A stretch of DNA of 64,000 bases from Tenacibaculum adriaticum (GTDB lineage Bacteria > Bacteroidota > Bacteroidia > Flavobacteriales > Flavobacteriaceae): positions 366,943-430,942 of the forward strand of contig NZ_VNIA01000001.1 in assembly GCF_008124875.1 (NCBI RefSeq), read 5' to 3'. Position 1 is the first letter of the stretch. Each line of letters begins with the position of its first letter. The notes under the pieces were generated by a model. That model was not told the origin of the DNA, searched no databases, and was given only the letters and a program-made list of their open reading frames with translations. Below are positions 25,941 to 35,473 of this stretch, piece by piece. The position numbers and the translations under genes were made by a program.

Positions 25941-26786
25941 TTAATTAAATATATCTTTAAATTTATAACTTTCATTTAATCGAACTCCTTTATCTGTATG
26001 CTTCACCGTTATTAATTCGTTATAAGCATCGTGCTCTAAAAACAAGTAAAAGCCTTTATCAGCAGCTTCTTTTAAAAAAGCTTCTTTTTCTTTTAAGGTA
26101 AGTAATGGTCTCGTATCGTACCCCATAACATATGGTAAAGGCACATGACCAGCTGTTGGTAATAAATCTGCCATAAACACCAAGGTTTTTCCTTGATATT
26201 CAATCTTAGGAAGCATTTGTTTTTCTGTATGCCCATCTTTAAACAATACATCAAAACCAACATAATCTTTTGCATTTAAGTGTAAAAAATTAAGTTGTCC
26301 GCTTTCTTCAATAGGAAGAATGTTTTCTTTTAAAAAGGATGCTTTTTCACGTGCGTTGGGGTGGATTGCCCAATCCCAATGACGTTGATTACTCCAAAAA
26401 CGTGCATTTTTAAATGCTGGTTCTAATCCTGTTTTATCTTTATTCCATTGAATAGCTCCTCCGCAATGGTCGAAGTGCAAGTGTGTTAAAAAAACATCTG
26501 TAATATCATCACGATGAAAACCATATTTTGCAAGAGATGTGTCTAAAGAAAAATCTCCATATAAATAATAATACCCAAAAAACTTATCTGATTGTTTATT
26601 ACCAATTCCTGTATCGACTAAAGTTAATCGATCACCATCTTCAATAAGCATGCAACGCATACTCATTTCTATCATATTGTTTTCATCAGCAGGATTAGTT
26701 TTCTGCCAGATAGTTTTAGGAACAACGCCAAACATAGCGCCTCCATCTAACTTAAAATTACCTGTCTCGATAGAATAAATTCGCAT
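25941..26786 (-). CDS. MBL-fold metallo-hydrolase
   Basis: 281 residues from the ATG at 26786 (MRIYSIETGNFKLDGGAM). The metal motif HxHxDH is THLHFDHCGG (about 107-116), with later ligands in DGHTEKQ and FMADLLPTAGHV; a GYDTRPLLTLKEKE stretch follows. The arrangement resembles the lactonase-like branch of the family, but the substrate is not decidable. No signal peptide, so cytoplasmic. Ten bases separate it from the S8 gene, and it probably shares its transcript. Confidence 0.88.
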   Translation of the reverse strand: MRIYSIETGNFKLDGGAMFGVVPKTIWQKTNPADENNMIEMSMRCMLIEDGDRLTLVDTGIGNKQSDKFFGYYYLYGDFSLDTSLAKYGFHRDDITDVFLTHLHFDHCGGAIQWNKDKTGLEPAFKNARFWSNQRHWDWAIHPNAREKASFLKENILPIEESGQLNFLHLNAKDYVGFDVLFKDGHTEKQMLPKIEYQGKTLVFMADLLPTAGHVPLPYVMGYDTRPLLTLKEKEAFLKEAADKGFYLFLEHDAYNELITVKHTDKGVRLNESYKFKDIFN

Positions 26787-26886
26787 AAGTAACAAAGATG
26801 CATTTTTTTAATGAGATTTTTTGTTAATAAACACAAAAAAGATACGCTCTTGTACATTTTTTTGTGATTTTTTATATGAAAAGTCA

Positions 26887-27810
26887 TCAATAAGGTAACT
26901 CTAATAAATAACCAACTATAAAGTTTCCATCATTAATAAATATTACCTGCTCACAAGAAGTAGCGTCGAGTATTGCTTTATAAATATTTAAGCCCGATTG
27001 TGCTTTTTTACCTTTTTTATCAACAGCAACTTCAAATTCTGAAACATCGGTACTTAAACTAATATACTTTTCATCTCCTTTCATTACAGTAGATGCTATT
27101 TCGTGTGGTGCGCCTCCTATCAAGAAACATTTTTTTCTTTTGTTAGTAGGAATTGTAGAAGCAATTTCTTTTACCTGATTATAAACATCAATATCTTCTA
27201 CTCCTTTTTGATAATATTTAGACCCATAAGATTCTTTAGTTACAACTTGATCTCCTTCTCTGTAAGAAAATTTTGTATTTCCAGAACCTATATCTACAAC
27301 AAACGAAGTTTCTTTAAACTCTTCTGGTAAATAGGCTTGTAACGCATATTTTGCTTCTTCTTTCGGAGTTACAACATGTAGATCATACCCGTAATTTTCT
27401 AGTTCTTTAAGAATAACTTGCGTTAAGTCCTCTTTAATAGCTCCAGAACTCACCACAAAGTGAATGTCTTTTGTTCCTATGCCTTTACTCATCATTTTCT
27501 CAATATACTCCTTAAGTTTTAAATTAACTTGAGATGTATTCGTCATTCCTTCTGATATCAAACTACTACCGTACTCTATCTCTTTTAACTCCCAATTTTT
27601 GACTTCATCTACTTCTACAATTAATAAATTAAAGCCTGTCATACCCAACTCTACAATTCCTTTTAATTTACCATTAACAGGTTTGGCTGGAGTGTAATTA
27701 TAAGCTACGACTTCTTTTTTTAAAGAAGCCATTTCTTTCTTATTTGTTTTACAAGATAAAAACGGTAAAAAAAACAAGCTTACCAAAATTAAACTAAGCA
27801 CTTTTTTCAT
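26887..27810 (-). CDS. ASKHA-fold (Ppx/GppA-like) lipoprotein
   Basis: 307 residues from the ATG at 27810, which starts a lipoprotein signal (FLPFLSC, Cys about 20). The rest follows the order of an exopolyphosphatase/GppA domain: a first phosphate-like loop GIVELGMTGFNLLIVEV (Asp replaced by Glu), SSGAIKEDLTQVI and VVTPKEEAKYAL as in Ppx, the second phosphate loop FVVDIGSGNTKF, and LIGGAPHEIAST as the adenosine-type motif. ATP or polyphosphate is not expected outside the inner membrane, so the exported location is odd. It precedes the MBL and S8 genes on the same strand. Confidence 0.7.
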   Translation of the reverse strand: MKKVLSLILVSLFFLPFLSCKTNKKEMASLKKEVVAYNYTPAKPVNGKLKGIVELGMTGFNLLIVEVDEVKNWELKEIEYGSSLISEGMTNTSQVNLKLKEYIEKMMSKGIGTKDIHFVVSSGAIKEDLTQVILKELENYGYDLHVVTPKEEAKYALQAYLPEEFKETSFVVDIGSGNTKFSYREGDQVVTKESYGSKYYQKGVEDIDVYNQVKEIASTIPTNKRKKCFLIGGAPHEIASTVMKGDEKYISLSTDVSEFEVAVDKKGKKAQSGLNIYKAILDATSCEQVIFINDGNFIVGYLLELPY

Positions 27811-27970
27811 AAGGGTTGAATTATTATACACTAAATAACGTTTTTTAAGATACTGTCTAATTCTTTATTTTTAGAATGCATCTGGGGAAGAGACAAGCAA
27901 ATATATAACTTTTGTTTATTTATAAAACTTGTTAACTAAAACTTAATATTAAGAAGGTTTTATTAAAACA

Positions 27971-28005
27971 AAAAACCTTTCTAATCAAAAGATTAAAAAG
28001 GTTTT
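27971..28005 (-). terminator. tRNA-Cys terminator
   Basis: AAAAACCTTTCTAATC pairs with GATTAAAAAGGTTTT around AAAA; read on the minus strand it starts two bases after the tRNA 3' end and runs into a T-stretch. Confidence 0.8.
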
Positions 28006-28007
28006 AG

Positions 28008-28078
28008 AGGTGTCGAGCGGATTCGAACCGCTGTAGATGGTGTTGCAGACCACTGCCTAGCCACTCGGCCACGACACC
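28008..28078 (-). tRNA. tRNA-Cys (GCA)
   Basis: 71 bases on the minus strand. Acceptor stem GGTGTCG pairs with CGACACC; D-arm GTGGCCGAGTGGCTAGGC; anticodon stem GTGGT/ACCAT with loop CTGCAAC (anticodon GCA); T-arm GCGG-TTCGAAT-CCGC. The discriminator is T, as usual for Cys. CCA is not encoded. Confidence 0.97.
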
Positions 28079-28127
28079 TTATTCGGATTGCAAATTTACA
28101 GTTTTTCTTTATTACTGCAACATTTTT

Positions 28128-28490
28128 TTAATTTTTACGCTTATCTGATAAAATAATTTCTACTTCCCCAACATTTCCGCCTATTGGTGGGTTTATTTTA
28201 GCAACACCTACTTTTGCTTTTTTTACCATTGGAATTTCATTAAAAATTCGATCAAGAATACGTTTTGCAACGTGTTCTAATAGTTTTGAACGAATCGCCA
28301 TTTCTTCTTTGGCTATTTTGTTTAAATGCACGTAATCAACAGTATCTTTAAGTTGATCGGTTTTTGCAGATTTGCGTAAATCTGCTTTTATCTCAATATC
28401 AACTCTATATTCAGAACCAATTTTTGCCTCTTCCTCTAAACAACCGTGGTTGGTGAAAATTTTTATATTGCTAACTTTTATTGTTCCCAT
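28128..28490 (-). CDS. folB: Dihydroneopterin aldolase
   Basis: 120 residues from the ATG at 28490. Folate pathway: 7,8-dihydroneopterin to 6-hydroxymethyl-dihydropterin plus glycolaldehyde. The family signature is visible: NHGCLEEEAKIGSEYRVDIEI (about 14-34), TVDYVHL (about 50-56), the catalytic-region LLEHVAKRI, and KINPPIGGNVGEVEI at the C-terminus (the conserved Lys and Pro). It follows the large propeller gene on the same strand, with its own -7 element. Confidence 0.93.
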   Translation of the reverse strand: MGTIKVSNIKIFTNHGCLEEEAKIGSEYRVDIEIKADLRKSAKTDQLKDTVDYVHLNKIAKEEMAIRSKLLEHVAKRILDRIFNEIPMVKKAKVGVAKINPPIGGNVGEVEIILSDKRKN

Positions 28491-28506
28491 CAAAATTAAA
28501 TTTTGC

Positions 28507-28514
28507 CAAAAGTA
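28507..28514 (-). promoter_or_regulatory. folB promoter -7 element
   Basis: TACTTTTG on the minus strand, 16 bases before the folB ATG; fits TAnnTTTG. The -33 box is weak. Confidence 0.4.
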
Positions 28515-28520
28515 ACTTTT

Positions 28521-31349
28521 TTACTTTACTTCAAAAGTTTGCTTTTCACCATTAATCTTAACAGTATATTTTCCTTTTGGTAAATACGTTTTTCCATTTT
28601 TAGCTTCTTTCAAAACAGCGTCTTTGTTTTTCTTTTTATAATCTTTTAATCCTTTTTCATTAAAAGAAACATCAAAAAGAACTTCATTAAATCCTTTTGA
28701 AGCAACAATATTTATTGAATTTACTTTAATATCATCAGAAAAAACATCAACCACTACTCTTCTATTTGAATTCACATAATATGGTATTTTTAATTCAGGT
28801 GTATACCCTTCAAACCATTTACTCCAAGAACTACCCCAAGAATTACTTTTTCTAATATTTTCTATAGAAAAAATATGAACTGATTTTTTCTTGACCTCAT
28901 CGGTAAAATCTTGCAAAGGCGCTATGTTTGCTTTATACAAACTACGCCCGTGAGTTCCAATTACTAAATGTTTTGCTTCTGATTGAATTACCAAATCATG
29001 TACCGCAACATTGGGTAAGTTTTTGTTGAAAATCTCCCAAGATTCTCCTCTGTTTAATGAAGTATACAATCCGTTATCTGTACCCACATACAGTACATTT
29101 TCATTTGCAGGATCTTCTTTAATTACATTTACCGGTGAATTTGGAATGTTACCATTAATGTTTTTCCAAGTTTTACCATAATCATCAGACATGTACACGT
29201 ATGGTGTAAAATCATCCCATCTATAACCGTTTAACGTTACATAAACGCGTTCTTTTTTATGTTTTGATGCTATTACGCGGCTCACCCATAAATCTTTTGG
29301 AAAAGAATTAGAAATTTTATCCCAAGTGCCTCCATTCTTAGTAATATGAACTAATCCATCATCAGAACCCACATAAATTAATCCGAATTGGAAAGGACTT
29401 TCACTAATTGTTGTTAGCGTTCCGTAAGCTACATTTCCTTTTTTTCCACCATTTGTTAAGTCATCCGAAATTGTTTCCCAATCATCACCTTGGTTTAAAG
29501 AACGGTGCAATTTGTTTCCTCCTAAATATAAAATATCTTGGTTGTGTTTTGATAAATGAATTGGTGTTTGCCAGTTAAATCTGTACGGACTTTCTCCTAA
29601 AGAATGTTTAGGTTGGATGTATTTATTTTTACCCGACTCTCTATCAATTCTGTAATAATTTCCAAACTGATATCCGGTATACACAATATTCGGATTTCTA
29701 TCATCAACAGCTACTTGCATTCCGTCTCCACCGATAATGGATTCATATGAATTTTGACCCGATTGATGCCAAGATTTATCAATTTTAGCATTGTGTTTAG
29801 CTACCCATACCCCGTTGTCTTGCAATCCACCATACACTCTATACGGTTTTTGATTATCTACATACACCGAGTAAAATTGCCCAACAGCAGGATCATTCAA
29901 CTTTGTCCAGTTTTCTCCATCATCATAAGAAATATTCAATCCGCCATCATTCCCATCTAGTAGATGACCTTGTTTTTTAGGATTTACCCAAAGCGCTTGA
30001 TGATCGGCATGTACATTTTCTCTACTAATAGATTTGAACGTTTTTCCTCCATCTTTCGATTTTAAAATAGGTACACCCAATACGTAAATTGCGTCTTCAT
30101 CTTGCGGATCTACTCTAATTTCTCCGAAATAATATCCGTAAGAATAATATAAATCGTCAAGATAACCTTCATGTGTTTTTTTCCAAGATTTTCCTCCATT
30201 TTCCGTTTTAAAAACCTCTGCACCAACTACCGGAGTGTCAAATAATAACGAGTTAGCATCTTCTAAATATTTAGCTAAATCGACTGGTTTTACAGAACCT
30301 GATCGAACCATTTGTTTTACATTTTCTGCTCGGTACTTTTCCTGAAAACCGTTCATTTTTAGGTACGAATTCAGTTTTTTATCTGAAAGACTTAAAAACT
30401 CGGTAGTACTCATCGTTTTAAAATCTTCTTTAGTCAAGACATTGCTATCTTTCTTCTTTTCTTCCTTTTTTCTTCGGAATTGACTATCGTGAAATGCATA
30501 CACTGTATTTTCATCAAAAACTGCTAAACCAATTCTTCCAACACCATTTCCGTTAGGAAATCCGTTATTTTTAGAAATTTTTGTCCACGTGCTTCCTGCA
30601 TCGGTAGATTTATAAATTGCTGAATTTTCTCCATCACCATCAAAGTTCCACGCTTTTCTATCGCGTTCCCAAGCAGCAGCATATAAAACGCTAAAATTAT
30701 TTGGAGCTTGTTGCACATCTATTATCCCGGTATTTTCATTAATGAACAAGGTTTTTGCCCAAGTTTTACCTCCATCGCTAGTTTTAAAAATTCCTCTTTC
30801 TGCATTTGGAGAGTACAAGTGACCAATTATACCAATAACTACCTCATCAGGATTATTTGGATTGATTAAAATTCGACCAATATGATGTGAATCATACAAA
30901 CCTACATTAGCCCACGTTTTTCCTTTATCCGTAGATTTTAAAATTCCGATACCAGCATACGATGAACGTGACGAATTATTTTCACCCGTTCCTACCCAAA
31001 TAGTTCCGTTTTTCCAATCTACAGCAATATCTCCAATATTTTGCGTTGGAGAATTGTCTAACACCGGAGTAAACGTTGTTCCGTTGTTGTTGGTGTACCA
31101 CAAACCACCTGAAGCGTATCCTACATAAAATTCGGCTGTGTTGTTTGGGTTCACATCAATATCAACTACACGCCCACTCATTACTGTTGGACCTATGTTT
31201 TCAAAAGGAATATTCTTTACTAATGATTGTGTAACCATTTGTTCTTTTTGCTGTAATGCTTTTTGAACTACATCTTCTTTTGTAGCAGGTTGTTGAGCAA
31301 ATATAGAGCTAGTAAAAATAAACAGTAATAATCTTGTTATGATTTTCAT
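28521..31349 (-). CDS. Exported sortilin/BNR-type beta-propeller protein
   Basis: 942 residues. Signal peptide to about IFAQQPAT (residue 19). Many Asp-box-like repeats follow, e.g. STDKGKTWANVGL, TSDGGKTWAK, STDAGSTWTK, TENGGKSWKK, SKDGGKTF, SYDDGENWTK, LNQGDDWETI, SDDYGKTWKN, LNRGESWEI. These form the two-propeller fold of Vps10/sortilin or xyloglucanase-like proteins. A conserved region WVNPKKQGHLLDGNDGGL is typical of this exported family. No T9SS sorting domain is seen at the end (ends KYTVKINGEKQTFEVK). Whether it is an enzyme is unclear. Confidence 0.85.
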   Translation of the reverse strand: MKIITRLLLFIFTSSIFAQQPATKEDVVQKALQQKEQMVTQSLVKNIPFENIGPTVMSGRVVDIDVNPNNTAEFYVGYASGGLWYTNNNGTTFTPVLDNSPTQNIGDIAVDWKNGTIWVGTGENNSSRSSYAGIGILKSTDKGKTWANVGLYDSHHIGRILINPNNPDEVVIGIIGHLYSPNAERGIFKTSDGGKTWAKTLFINENTGIIDVQQAPNNFSVLYAAAWERDRKAWNFDGDGENSAIYKSTDAGSTWTKISKNNGFPNGNGVGRIGLAVFDENTVYAFHDSQFRRKKEEKKKDSNVLTKEDFKTMSTTEFLSLSDKKLNSYLKMNGFQEKYRAENVKQMVRSGSVKPVDLAKYLEDANSLLFDTPVVGAEVFKTENGGKSWKKTHEGYLDDLYYSYGYYFGEIRVDPQDEDAIYVLGVPILKSKDGGKTFKSISRENVHADHQALWVNPKKQGHLLDGNDGGLNISYDDGENWTKLNDPAVGQFYSVYVDNQKPYRVYGGLQDNGVWVAKHNAKIDKSWHQSGQNSYESIIGGDGMQVAVDDRNPNIVYTGYQFGNYYRIDRESGKNKYIQPKHSLGESPYRFNWQTPIHLSKHNQDILYLGGNKLHRSLNQGDDWETISDDLTNGGKKGNVAYGTLTTISESPFQFGLIYVGSDDGLVHITKNGGTWDKISNSFPKDLWVSRVIASKHKKERVYVTLNGYRWDDFTPYVYMSDDYGKTWKNINGNIPNSPVNVIKEDPANENVLYVGTDNGLYTSLNRGESWEIFNKNLPNVAVHDLVIQSEAKHLVIGTHGRSLYKANIAPLQDFTDEVKKKSVHIFSIENIRKSNSWGSSWSKWFEGYTPELKIPYYVNSNRRVVVDVFSDDIKVNSINIVASKGFNEVLFDVSFNEKGLKDYKKKNKDAVLKEAKNGKTYLPKGKYTVKINGEKQTFEVK

Positions 31350-31368
31350 AATAATTAGGTTGGTTACT

Positions 31369-31376
31369 CAAAAATA
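31369..31376 (-). promoter_or_regulatory. Promoter -7 element of the propeller gene
   Basis: TATTTTTG on the minus strand, 19 bases before the ATG, in a divergent intergenic region shared with the first rimK. Confidence 0.4.
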
Positions 31377-31406
31377 AAAAAATAGTAGCACTATTTGCTT
31401 TTTGTT

Positions 31407-31414
31407 TAGTTTTG
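31407..31414 (+). promoter_or_regulatory. Promoter -7 element of the first rimK operon
   Basis: TAGTTTTG fits TAnnTTTG and lies 19 bases before the rimK ATG at 31434. Confidence 0.45.
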
Positions 31415-31433
31415 TATAAAAAGAAAATTTACT

Positions 31434-32312
31434 ATGAACATTTTTATTCTTTCGCTTAGTGAATACATCTACTCAACGAAACGAATTTTTGATGAGGCAA
31501 AAAAAAGAGGTCATAATATTAAAATTATTGATCACACAAAATGCACTATAAAACTAAGCGGTGGAAAAAAAGCTATTTATTATAAGGGTAAAAATATCGT
31601 TAATGATGCTGATGCTATTATTCCTCGAATCGGTGCTTCTGTAACTAAACATGGAGCAGCAATAGTAAGAGAGTTTGAATTGAATACTATTTATAGTACC
31701 GCAAGTGCTTCAGGAATTCTTATTTCTCAAAACAAAGCACAATCACTACAAATTTTGAATCAAAAAAATATTCCAATTCCAGACACCTTATTTTCTATAA
31801 ATCCAGATGATATTGGCGAACAGATTAACTTGCTAGGAGGTACTCCTGTAATTATAAAATTACAAGAAGGGACACAAGGAAAAGGAGTAATGTTAGCGGA
31901 AAGTAATCAATCTGCCAAATCAATTATAGAAACTTTATACAGTACAAATACAAGTATTTTATTACAAGAGTTTATTAAAGAAAGTAAAAGTGAAGATATT
32001 CGTGTTTTTGTTATTGGCAACAAAATTATCTCTGCGATGAAACGAACTGGTTTAAAAGACGATTTTAGATCTAATATTCATTTAGGTGGAAAAGGATCTC
32101 TTGTTTCTTTATCAGAAGAAGAAAAACAAATGGCAATTCAAGCTACTCAACATTTAGAGCTACCAATTGCTGGTGTCGATTTAATTAGGTCTAAACGTGG
32201 TTCCTTATTATTAGAGGTAAACTCAACACCTGGTTTACAAGGCATTGAAGCGTATACGAAAGTTAATATTGCTAAAGAAATTATAACATATTTAGAAAGT
32301 ACATGTTTATAA
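31434..32312 (+). CDS. rimK: RimK-family ATP-grasp glutamate ligase, copy 1
   Basis: 292 residues. RimK proteins add glutamate (or form related peptide bonds) to a protein or small-molecule acceptor, in E. coli the C-terminus of ribosomal protein S6. Visible: N-terminal domain with [15 protein letters not shown]-grasp lid VIIKLQEGTQGKGVMLAES (about 142-160), SEDIRVFVIGNKIISAMKR, and the Mg2+-binding LLEVNSTPGLQGIE (about 262-275). The end overlaps the next gene by ten bases. A second RimK is at 43829, paired with a different hydrolase, so the acceptor of this copy is open. Confidence 0.9.
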   Translation: MNIFILSLSEYIYSTKRIFDEAKKRGHNIKIIDHTKCTIKLSGGKKAIYYKGKNIVNDADAIIPRIGASVTKHGAAIVREFELNTIYSTASASGILISQNKAQSLQILNQKNIPIPDTLFSINPDDIGEQINLLGGTPVIIKLQEGTQGKGVMLAESNQSAKSIIETLYSTNTSILLQEFIKESKSEDIRVFVIGNKIISAMKRTGLKDDFRSNIHLGGKGSLVSLSEEEKQMAIQATQHLELPIAGVDLIRSKRGSLLLEVNSTPGLQGIEAYTKVNIAKEIITYLESTCL

Positions 32313-33268
32313 AAAAGTTTAAAAATGAAGAAGTAATTATTCGCGGAGAAAGAATTGGTTTAGATGAATCTAAATTAATAAGAATTCCTATTGATAGATT
32401 GCCAACAGGAACAATAATTGACATCCCTGTATATGTTTTTAACGGAAAAGATGCTGGCCCTACAATATTACTACAAGGAGGCTTACATGGCGATGAAGTT
32501 AACAGCATTGAATTGGTTAGAAGAATGCTAATTGATAAAACATACAAAATTCATTGTGGTTGTGTGATCGTGGTACCGTTGTTAAACGTTTTTGGTTTTC
32601 TCAACCTTGCACGCGATATGCATGGTAAAGACGTAAACCGAAGTTTTCCTGGGTCTAAAAGAGGTTCTTTAGCTAGTAGAATGGCGTACTATCTTATGAA
32701 AGAATTAACTGACAATGTAGATTTTGCTATCGACTACCATACGGGAGGTGAGCAACGCAACAATTATCCACAAATTCGTTATACACCTCAAGATGAAATA
32801 GCAAGTAAACTTGCTGAAATATTTAATGCTCCATTCAAGTTTGGTTCTAAATTAATTGCTAAATCTTTCAGGAATGAATGCTTTAAACACAATATTCCTG
32901 TAATTGTTTATGAAGCGGGTGAATCGCTTCGTTTAGAAGAAAATGCTATTCAAGAAGGTATTTACGGTACGCTTCGCATTCTTCGTCATTTCAATATGAT
33001 AAGCAAAACTGTTGAAATTCCAGAAGCACCAGAATCTATAAAAATTATAAAAAGAGGTTGGATTAGAGCTAGAGTTGCAGGTATTTTTAACTCAGGTGTT
33101 GACAATGGAGCACAAATAAAAAAAGGTGATGTTTTAGGTCATATTATGGATACTTACGGAGAAACAAGTTTTGCTATAAAAGCACCTAGAGATGGCTATA
33201 TTATTGCAAAAAATAATTTCCCTATTGTTAATATGGGAGATCCTTTATTTCACTTAGGCTCTTCATAA
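32303..33268 (+). CDS. Succinylglutamate desuccinylase/aspartoacylase-family hydrolase
   Basis: 321 residues. A zinc-dependent M14-like amidohydrolase: GGLHGDEVNSIELVRRM (about 54-70) gives the HxxE ligands, DYHTGG (about 144-149) the third histidine, and IVYEAGE (about 198-204) the catalytic glutamate. A C-terminal beta-barrel with RAGIFNSGVDNGAQIKKGDVLG follows. The gene starts inside rimK, so the ligase and this hydrolase are made together. The family removes N-acyl groups or C-terminal residues; it may reverse or trim the RimK product (inference). Confidence 0.87.
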   Translation: MFIKKFKNEEVIIRGERIGLDESKLIRIPIDRLPTGTIIDIPVYVFNGKDAGPTILLQGGLHGDEVNSIELVRRMLIDKTYKIHCGCVIVVPLLNVFGFLNLARDMHGKDVNRSFPGSKRGSLASRMAYYLMKELTDNVDFAIDYHTGGEQRNNYPQIRYTPQDEIASKLAEIFNAPFKFGSKLIAKSFRNECFKHNIPVIVYEAGESLRLEENAIQEGIYGTLRILRHFNMISKTVEIPEAPESIKIIKRGWIRARVAGIFNSGVDNGAQIKKGDVLGHIMDTYGETSFAIKAPRDGYIIAKNNFPIVNMGDPLFHLGSS

Positions 33269-33328
33269 ATTTCTTTTTTTCTACCTATTTTTAAAACTAG
33301 ACAAAATAATAACCATATAATAAAGTAC

Positions 33329-33368
33329 AATAAGAAAAGCCTCTAATAATTTAGATGCTTTTCTTATT
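33329..33368 (+). terminator. Terminator of the first rimK operon
   Basis: AATAAGAAAAGC (33329-33340) pairs with GCTTTTCTTATT (33357-33368) across a 16-base loop; weak T-run. Confidence 0.55.
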
Positions 33369-33392
33369 TAAAAAAGTGATTAGAAATAGCTG

Positions 33393-33400
33393 TACCTTTG
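33393..33400 (+). promoter_or_regulatory. Promoter -7 element of the DEAD-box helicase
   Basis: TACCTTTG fits TAnnTTTG; it ends 47 bases before the ATG at 33448, so the leader would be about 40 bases. Confidence 0.5.
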
Positions 33401-33447
33401 CAAATCAATAGAAATAAATAAATTAACTTATTTCTGGATATATATTT

Positions 33448-34782
33448 ATGACATTTAAATCATTAGGATTAAAAGAAGAGCTATTAAAAGCAGTTGAAGA
33501 AAAAGGATACACAACACCATCACCAATACAAGAAAAGGCAATTCCTGTAATATTAGAAAGAAAAGATGTGTTAGCATCTGCACAAACAGGAACAGGTAAA
33601 ACAGCTGGATTTACCTTACCTATTTTACAGATTATAACTGACACTAAAAATCCAAAATACAGACCAATTCGTGCATTAATATTAACACCTACACGAGAGT
33701 TAGCGGCACAGATTTACGATAACGTTAGGGATTACAGCAAGCATGTTAACATTAAATCTACAGTGGTTTTTGGGGGAGTAAACGCCAAACCACAAATAGC
33801 TACCTTAAAAAAAGGAATTGATATATTAGTTGCTACACCAGGAAGGTTGTTAGATTTACACGATCAAAAAGCTTTGTCACTAAAAAGAGTTGATATTTTA
33901 ATTCTAGACGAGGCCGATAGAATGTTAGACATGGGCTTTGTTCGTGACATTAATAAAATTATAGCTCTCTTACCTACAAAACGTCAAAACTTATTGTTTT
34001 CTGCTACTTTTTCTAAAGAAATAAAAGAATTAGCAAAAGGTATTTTAACCCATCCTGTAATGGTTGAAGCTGCACCAGAAAACACCACTGCAGAAATGGT
34101 AGCACAAAAAATATATCGTGTTCCAAAAAGTAGAAAAGCAGCAATGCTCACCCAATTAATTTCTGACGGAAATTGGAGTCAAGTACTTGTTTTCACCCGA
34201 ACCAAACACGGAGCCAATAAACTTGCTGAAAAATTAAATAAAAAAGATATTTCTGCAGCCGCAATCCACGGTAATAAAAGTCAAGGTGCAAGAACCAAAG
34301 CTTTAAAAGGGTTTAAAGAAAATACCGTTCGCGTTCTAGTTGCTACAGATATTGCAGCTCGTGGTTTAGACATTCCACTTTTACCGCATGTTATTAATTA
34401 CGAATTACCAAATATACCTGAAGATTATGTACACAGAATCGGTAGAACTGGTAGAGCAGGTGCAAGTGGAGAAGCAATTTCTTTAGTAGCGAATGAAGAA
34501 TTAGAATATGTTAGAAACATTGAAAAATTACTTCAGCAAAAACTACAAATTGATGAGTTAAGAGGTTTTGATATTTCTACGGATGATGAGCCTACCCAAG
34601 ATACTCCTTCAACAAGAAAACCAAGAGAAAACAAGCCTCAACGAAAAGATTTTAAAAAGAAACCTTTTAAGCCTAGAAGAAAACCGAACGAAGAAAAAGG
34701 CACTACTCCACCAAAAAAACATAGAGGTAGTAACTCTAAAAACAGATTTAATAGAAGACCAAAAAGAAATACAGACAACTAA
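33448..34782 (+). CDS. DEAD-box RNA helicase (RhlE-like)
   Basis: 444 residues. The Q-motif region ([11 protein letters not shown]), motif [11 protein letters not shown] (about 47-56), DEAD (about 152-155), SAT (about 185-187) and motif [12 protein letters not shown] (about 330-339) are all present. A highly basic tail rich in Lys/Arg/Pro (about 385-444) is typical of RhlE-type helicases that bind ribosomal precursors or act in RNA decay and cold growth. It ends 33 bases before the Crp-like gene and may share its transcript. Confidence 0.93.
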   Translation: MTFKSLGLKEELLKAVEEKGYTTPSPIQEKAIPVILERKDVLASAQTGTGKTAGFTLPILQIITDTKNPKYRPIRALILTPTRELAAQIYDNVRDYSKHVNIKSTVVFGGVNAKPQIATLKKGIDILVATPGRLLDLHDQKALSLKRVDILILDEADRMLDMGFVRDINKIIALLPTKRQNLLFSATFSKEIKELAKGILTHPVMVEAAPENTTAEMVAQKIYRVPKSRKAAMLTQLISDGNWSQVLVFTRTKHGANKLAEKLNKKDISAAAIHGNKSQGARTKALKGFKENTVRVLVATDIAARGLDIPLLPHVINYELPNIPEDYVHRIGRTGRAGASGEAISLVANEELEYVRNIEKLLQQKLQIDELRGFDISTDDEPTQDTPSTRKPRENKPQRKDFKKKPFKPRRKPNEEKGTTPPKKHRGSNSKNRFNRRPKRNTDN

Positions 34783-34815
34783 TATTTTATCATAAACAGA
34801 AATCTTTAATTTTCA

Positions 34816-35400
34816 ATGAACGCGTTTAAAATCAACTTCAATGAATATTTAAAAAGCATCATCAATAATGATAAGCTTGAAATGTTTATTCCTGAGATTT
34901 TAGATTCATTTGAAATTTTAAAACTAAATAAGAACAAGTATTTCGTTTCTAAAGGCGAAGTATGTTCTTATTTCTGTTTTGTTGAAAGCGGTATTTTACA
35001 ACATTCTATTGACGTTTTAAGTGAAGAAAAAACAACATATCTGGCTTTAAAAAATTCTTGTACTTCGGCCTTAAAAAGCTTTTTGCAAAAAAGTCCGTCT
35101 CGAAAAAGTATTAAAGCGCTAAGTGATTGTAATTTATTGGTTATTAAAGTAGATGCCTTTCATCATCTTATAAAAAACAACAAAGCTTTTCATCAGTTTT
35201 ATTATAATCTTATTGAAAATCAAATTTTTTTAATTGATGATTATCGTATCGATTTACTCACATTAACACCTGAAGATCGTTATAAAAAATTACTTTCTAA
35301 CGAGCCTAAACTTTTACAAGAAGTTCCGTTACATTATTTAGCATCATTTTTAGGAATTTCTACAAGACACATGAGTAGAATTCGAAAGAATATAAAATAA
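34816..35400 (+). CDS. Crp/Fnr-family transcription regulator
   Basis: 194 residues. The N-terminal cyclic-nucleotide-binding-like barrel (about 20-130, SKGEVCSYFCFVESGILQHS) is followed by a helix-turn-helix LHYLASFLGISTRHMSRIRK (about 173-192). No ligand-binding Arg-Ser pair of CAP is obvious and no Fe-S cysteines are arranged as in Fnr, so the signal is unknown. A short gap links it to the helicase. Confidence 0.87.
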   Translation: MNAFKINFNEYLKSIINNDKLEMFIPEILDSFEILKLNKNKYFVSKGEVCSYFCFVESGILQHSIDVLSEEKTTYLALKNSCTSALKSFLQKSPSRKSIKALSDCNLLVIKVDAFHHLIKNNKAFHQFYYNLIENQIFLIDDYRIDLLTLTPEDRYKKLLSNEPKLLQEVPLHYLASFLGISTRHMSRIRKNIK

Positions 35401-35436
35401 TGCCATTTGGCTACTGTTTTAAAAACTGGTTTTATT

Positions 35437-35444
35437 TATTTTTG
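35437..35444 (+). promoter_or_regulatory. Promoter -7 element of the aminopeptidase P gene
   Basis: TATTTTTG fits TAnnTTTG, 29 bases before the ATG at 35474. Confidence 0.45.
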
Positions 35445-35473
35445 ATAACGACTAAATTTTAAATTAAAAATTC

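Noticed and set aside
26832..26866. CACAAAAAA/TTTTTTTGTG as a terminator before the ASKHA gene end
   Set aside because: Only an A/T stem with a long loop and no G/C core; too weak to call.
32281..32547. Minus-strand frame opposite the rimK/desuccinylase junction
   Set aside because: Antisense shadow of two strongly supported genes.
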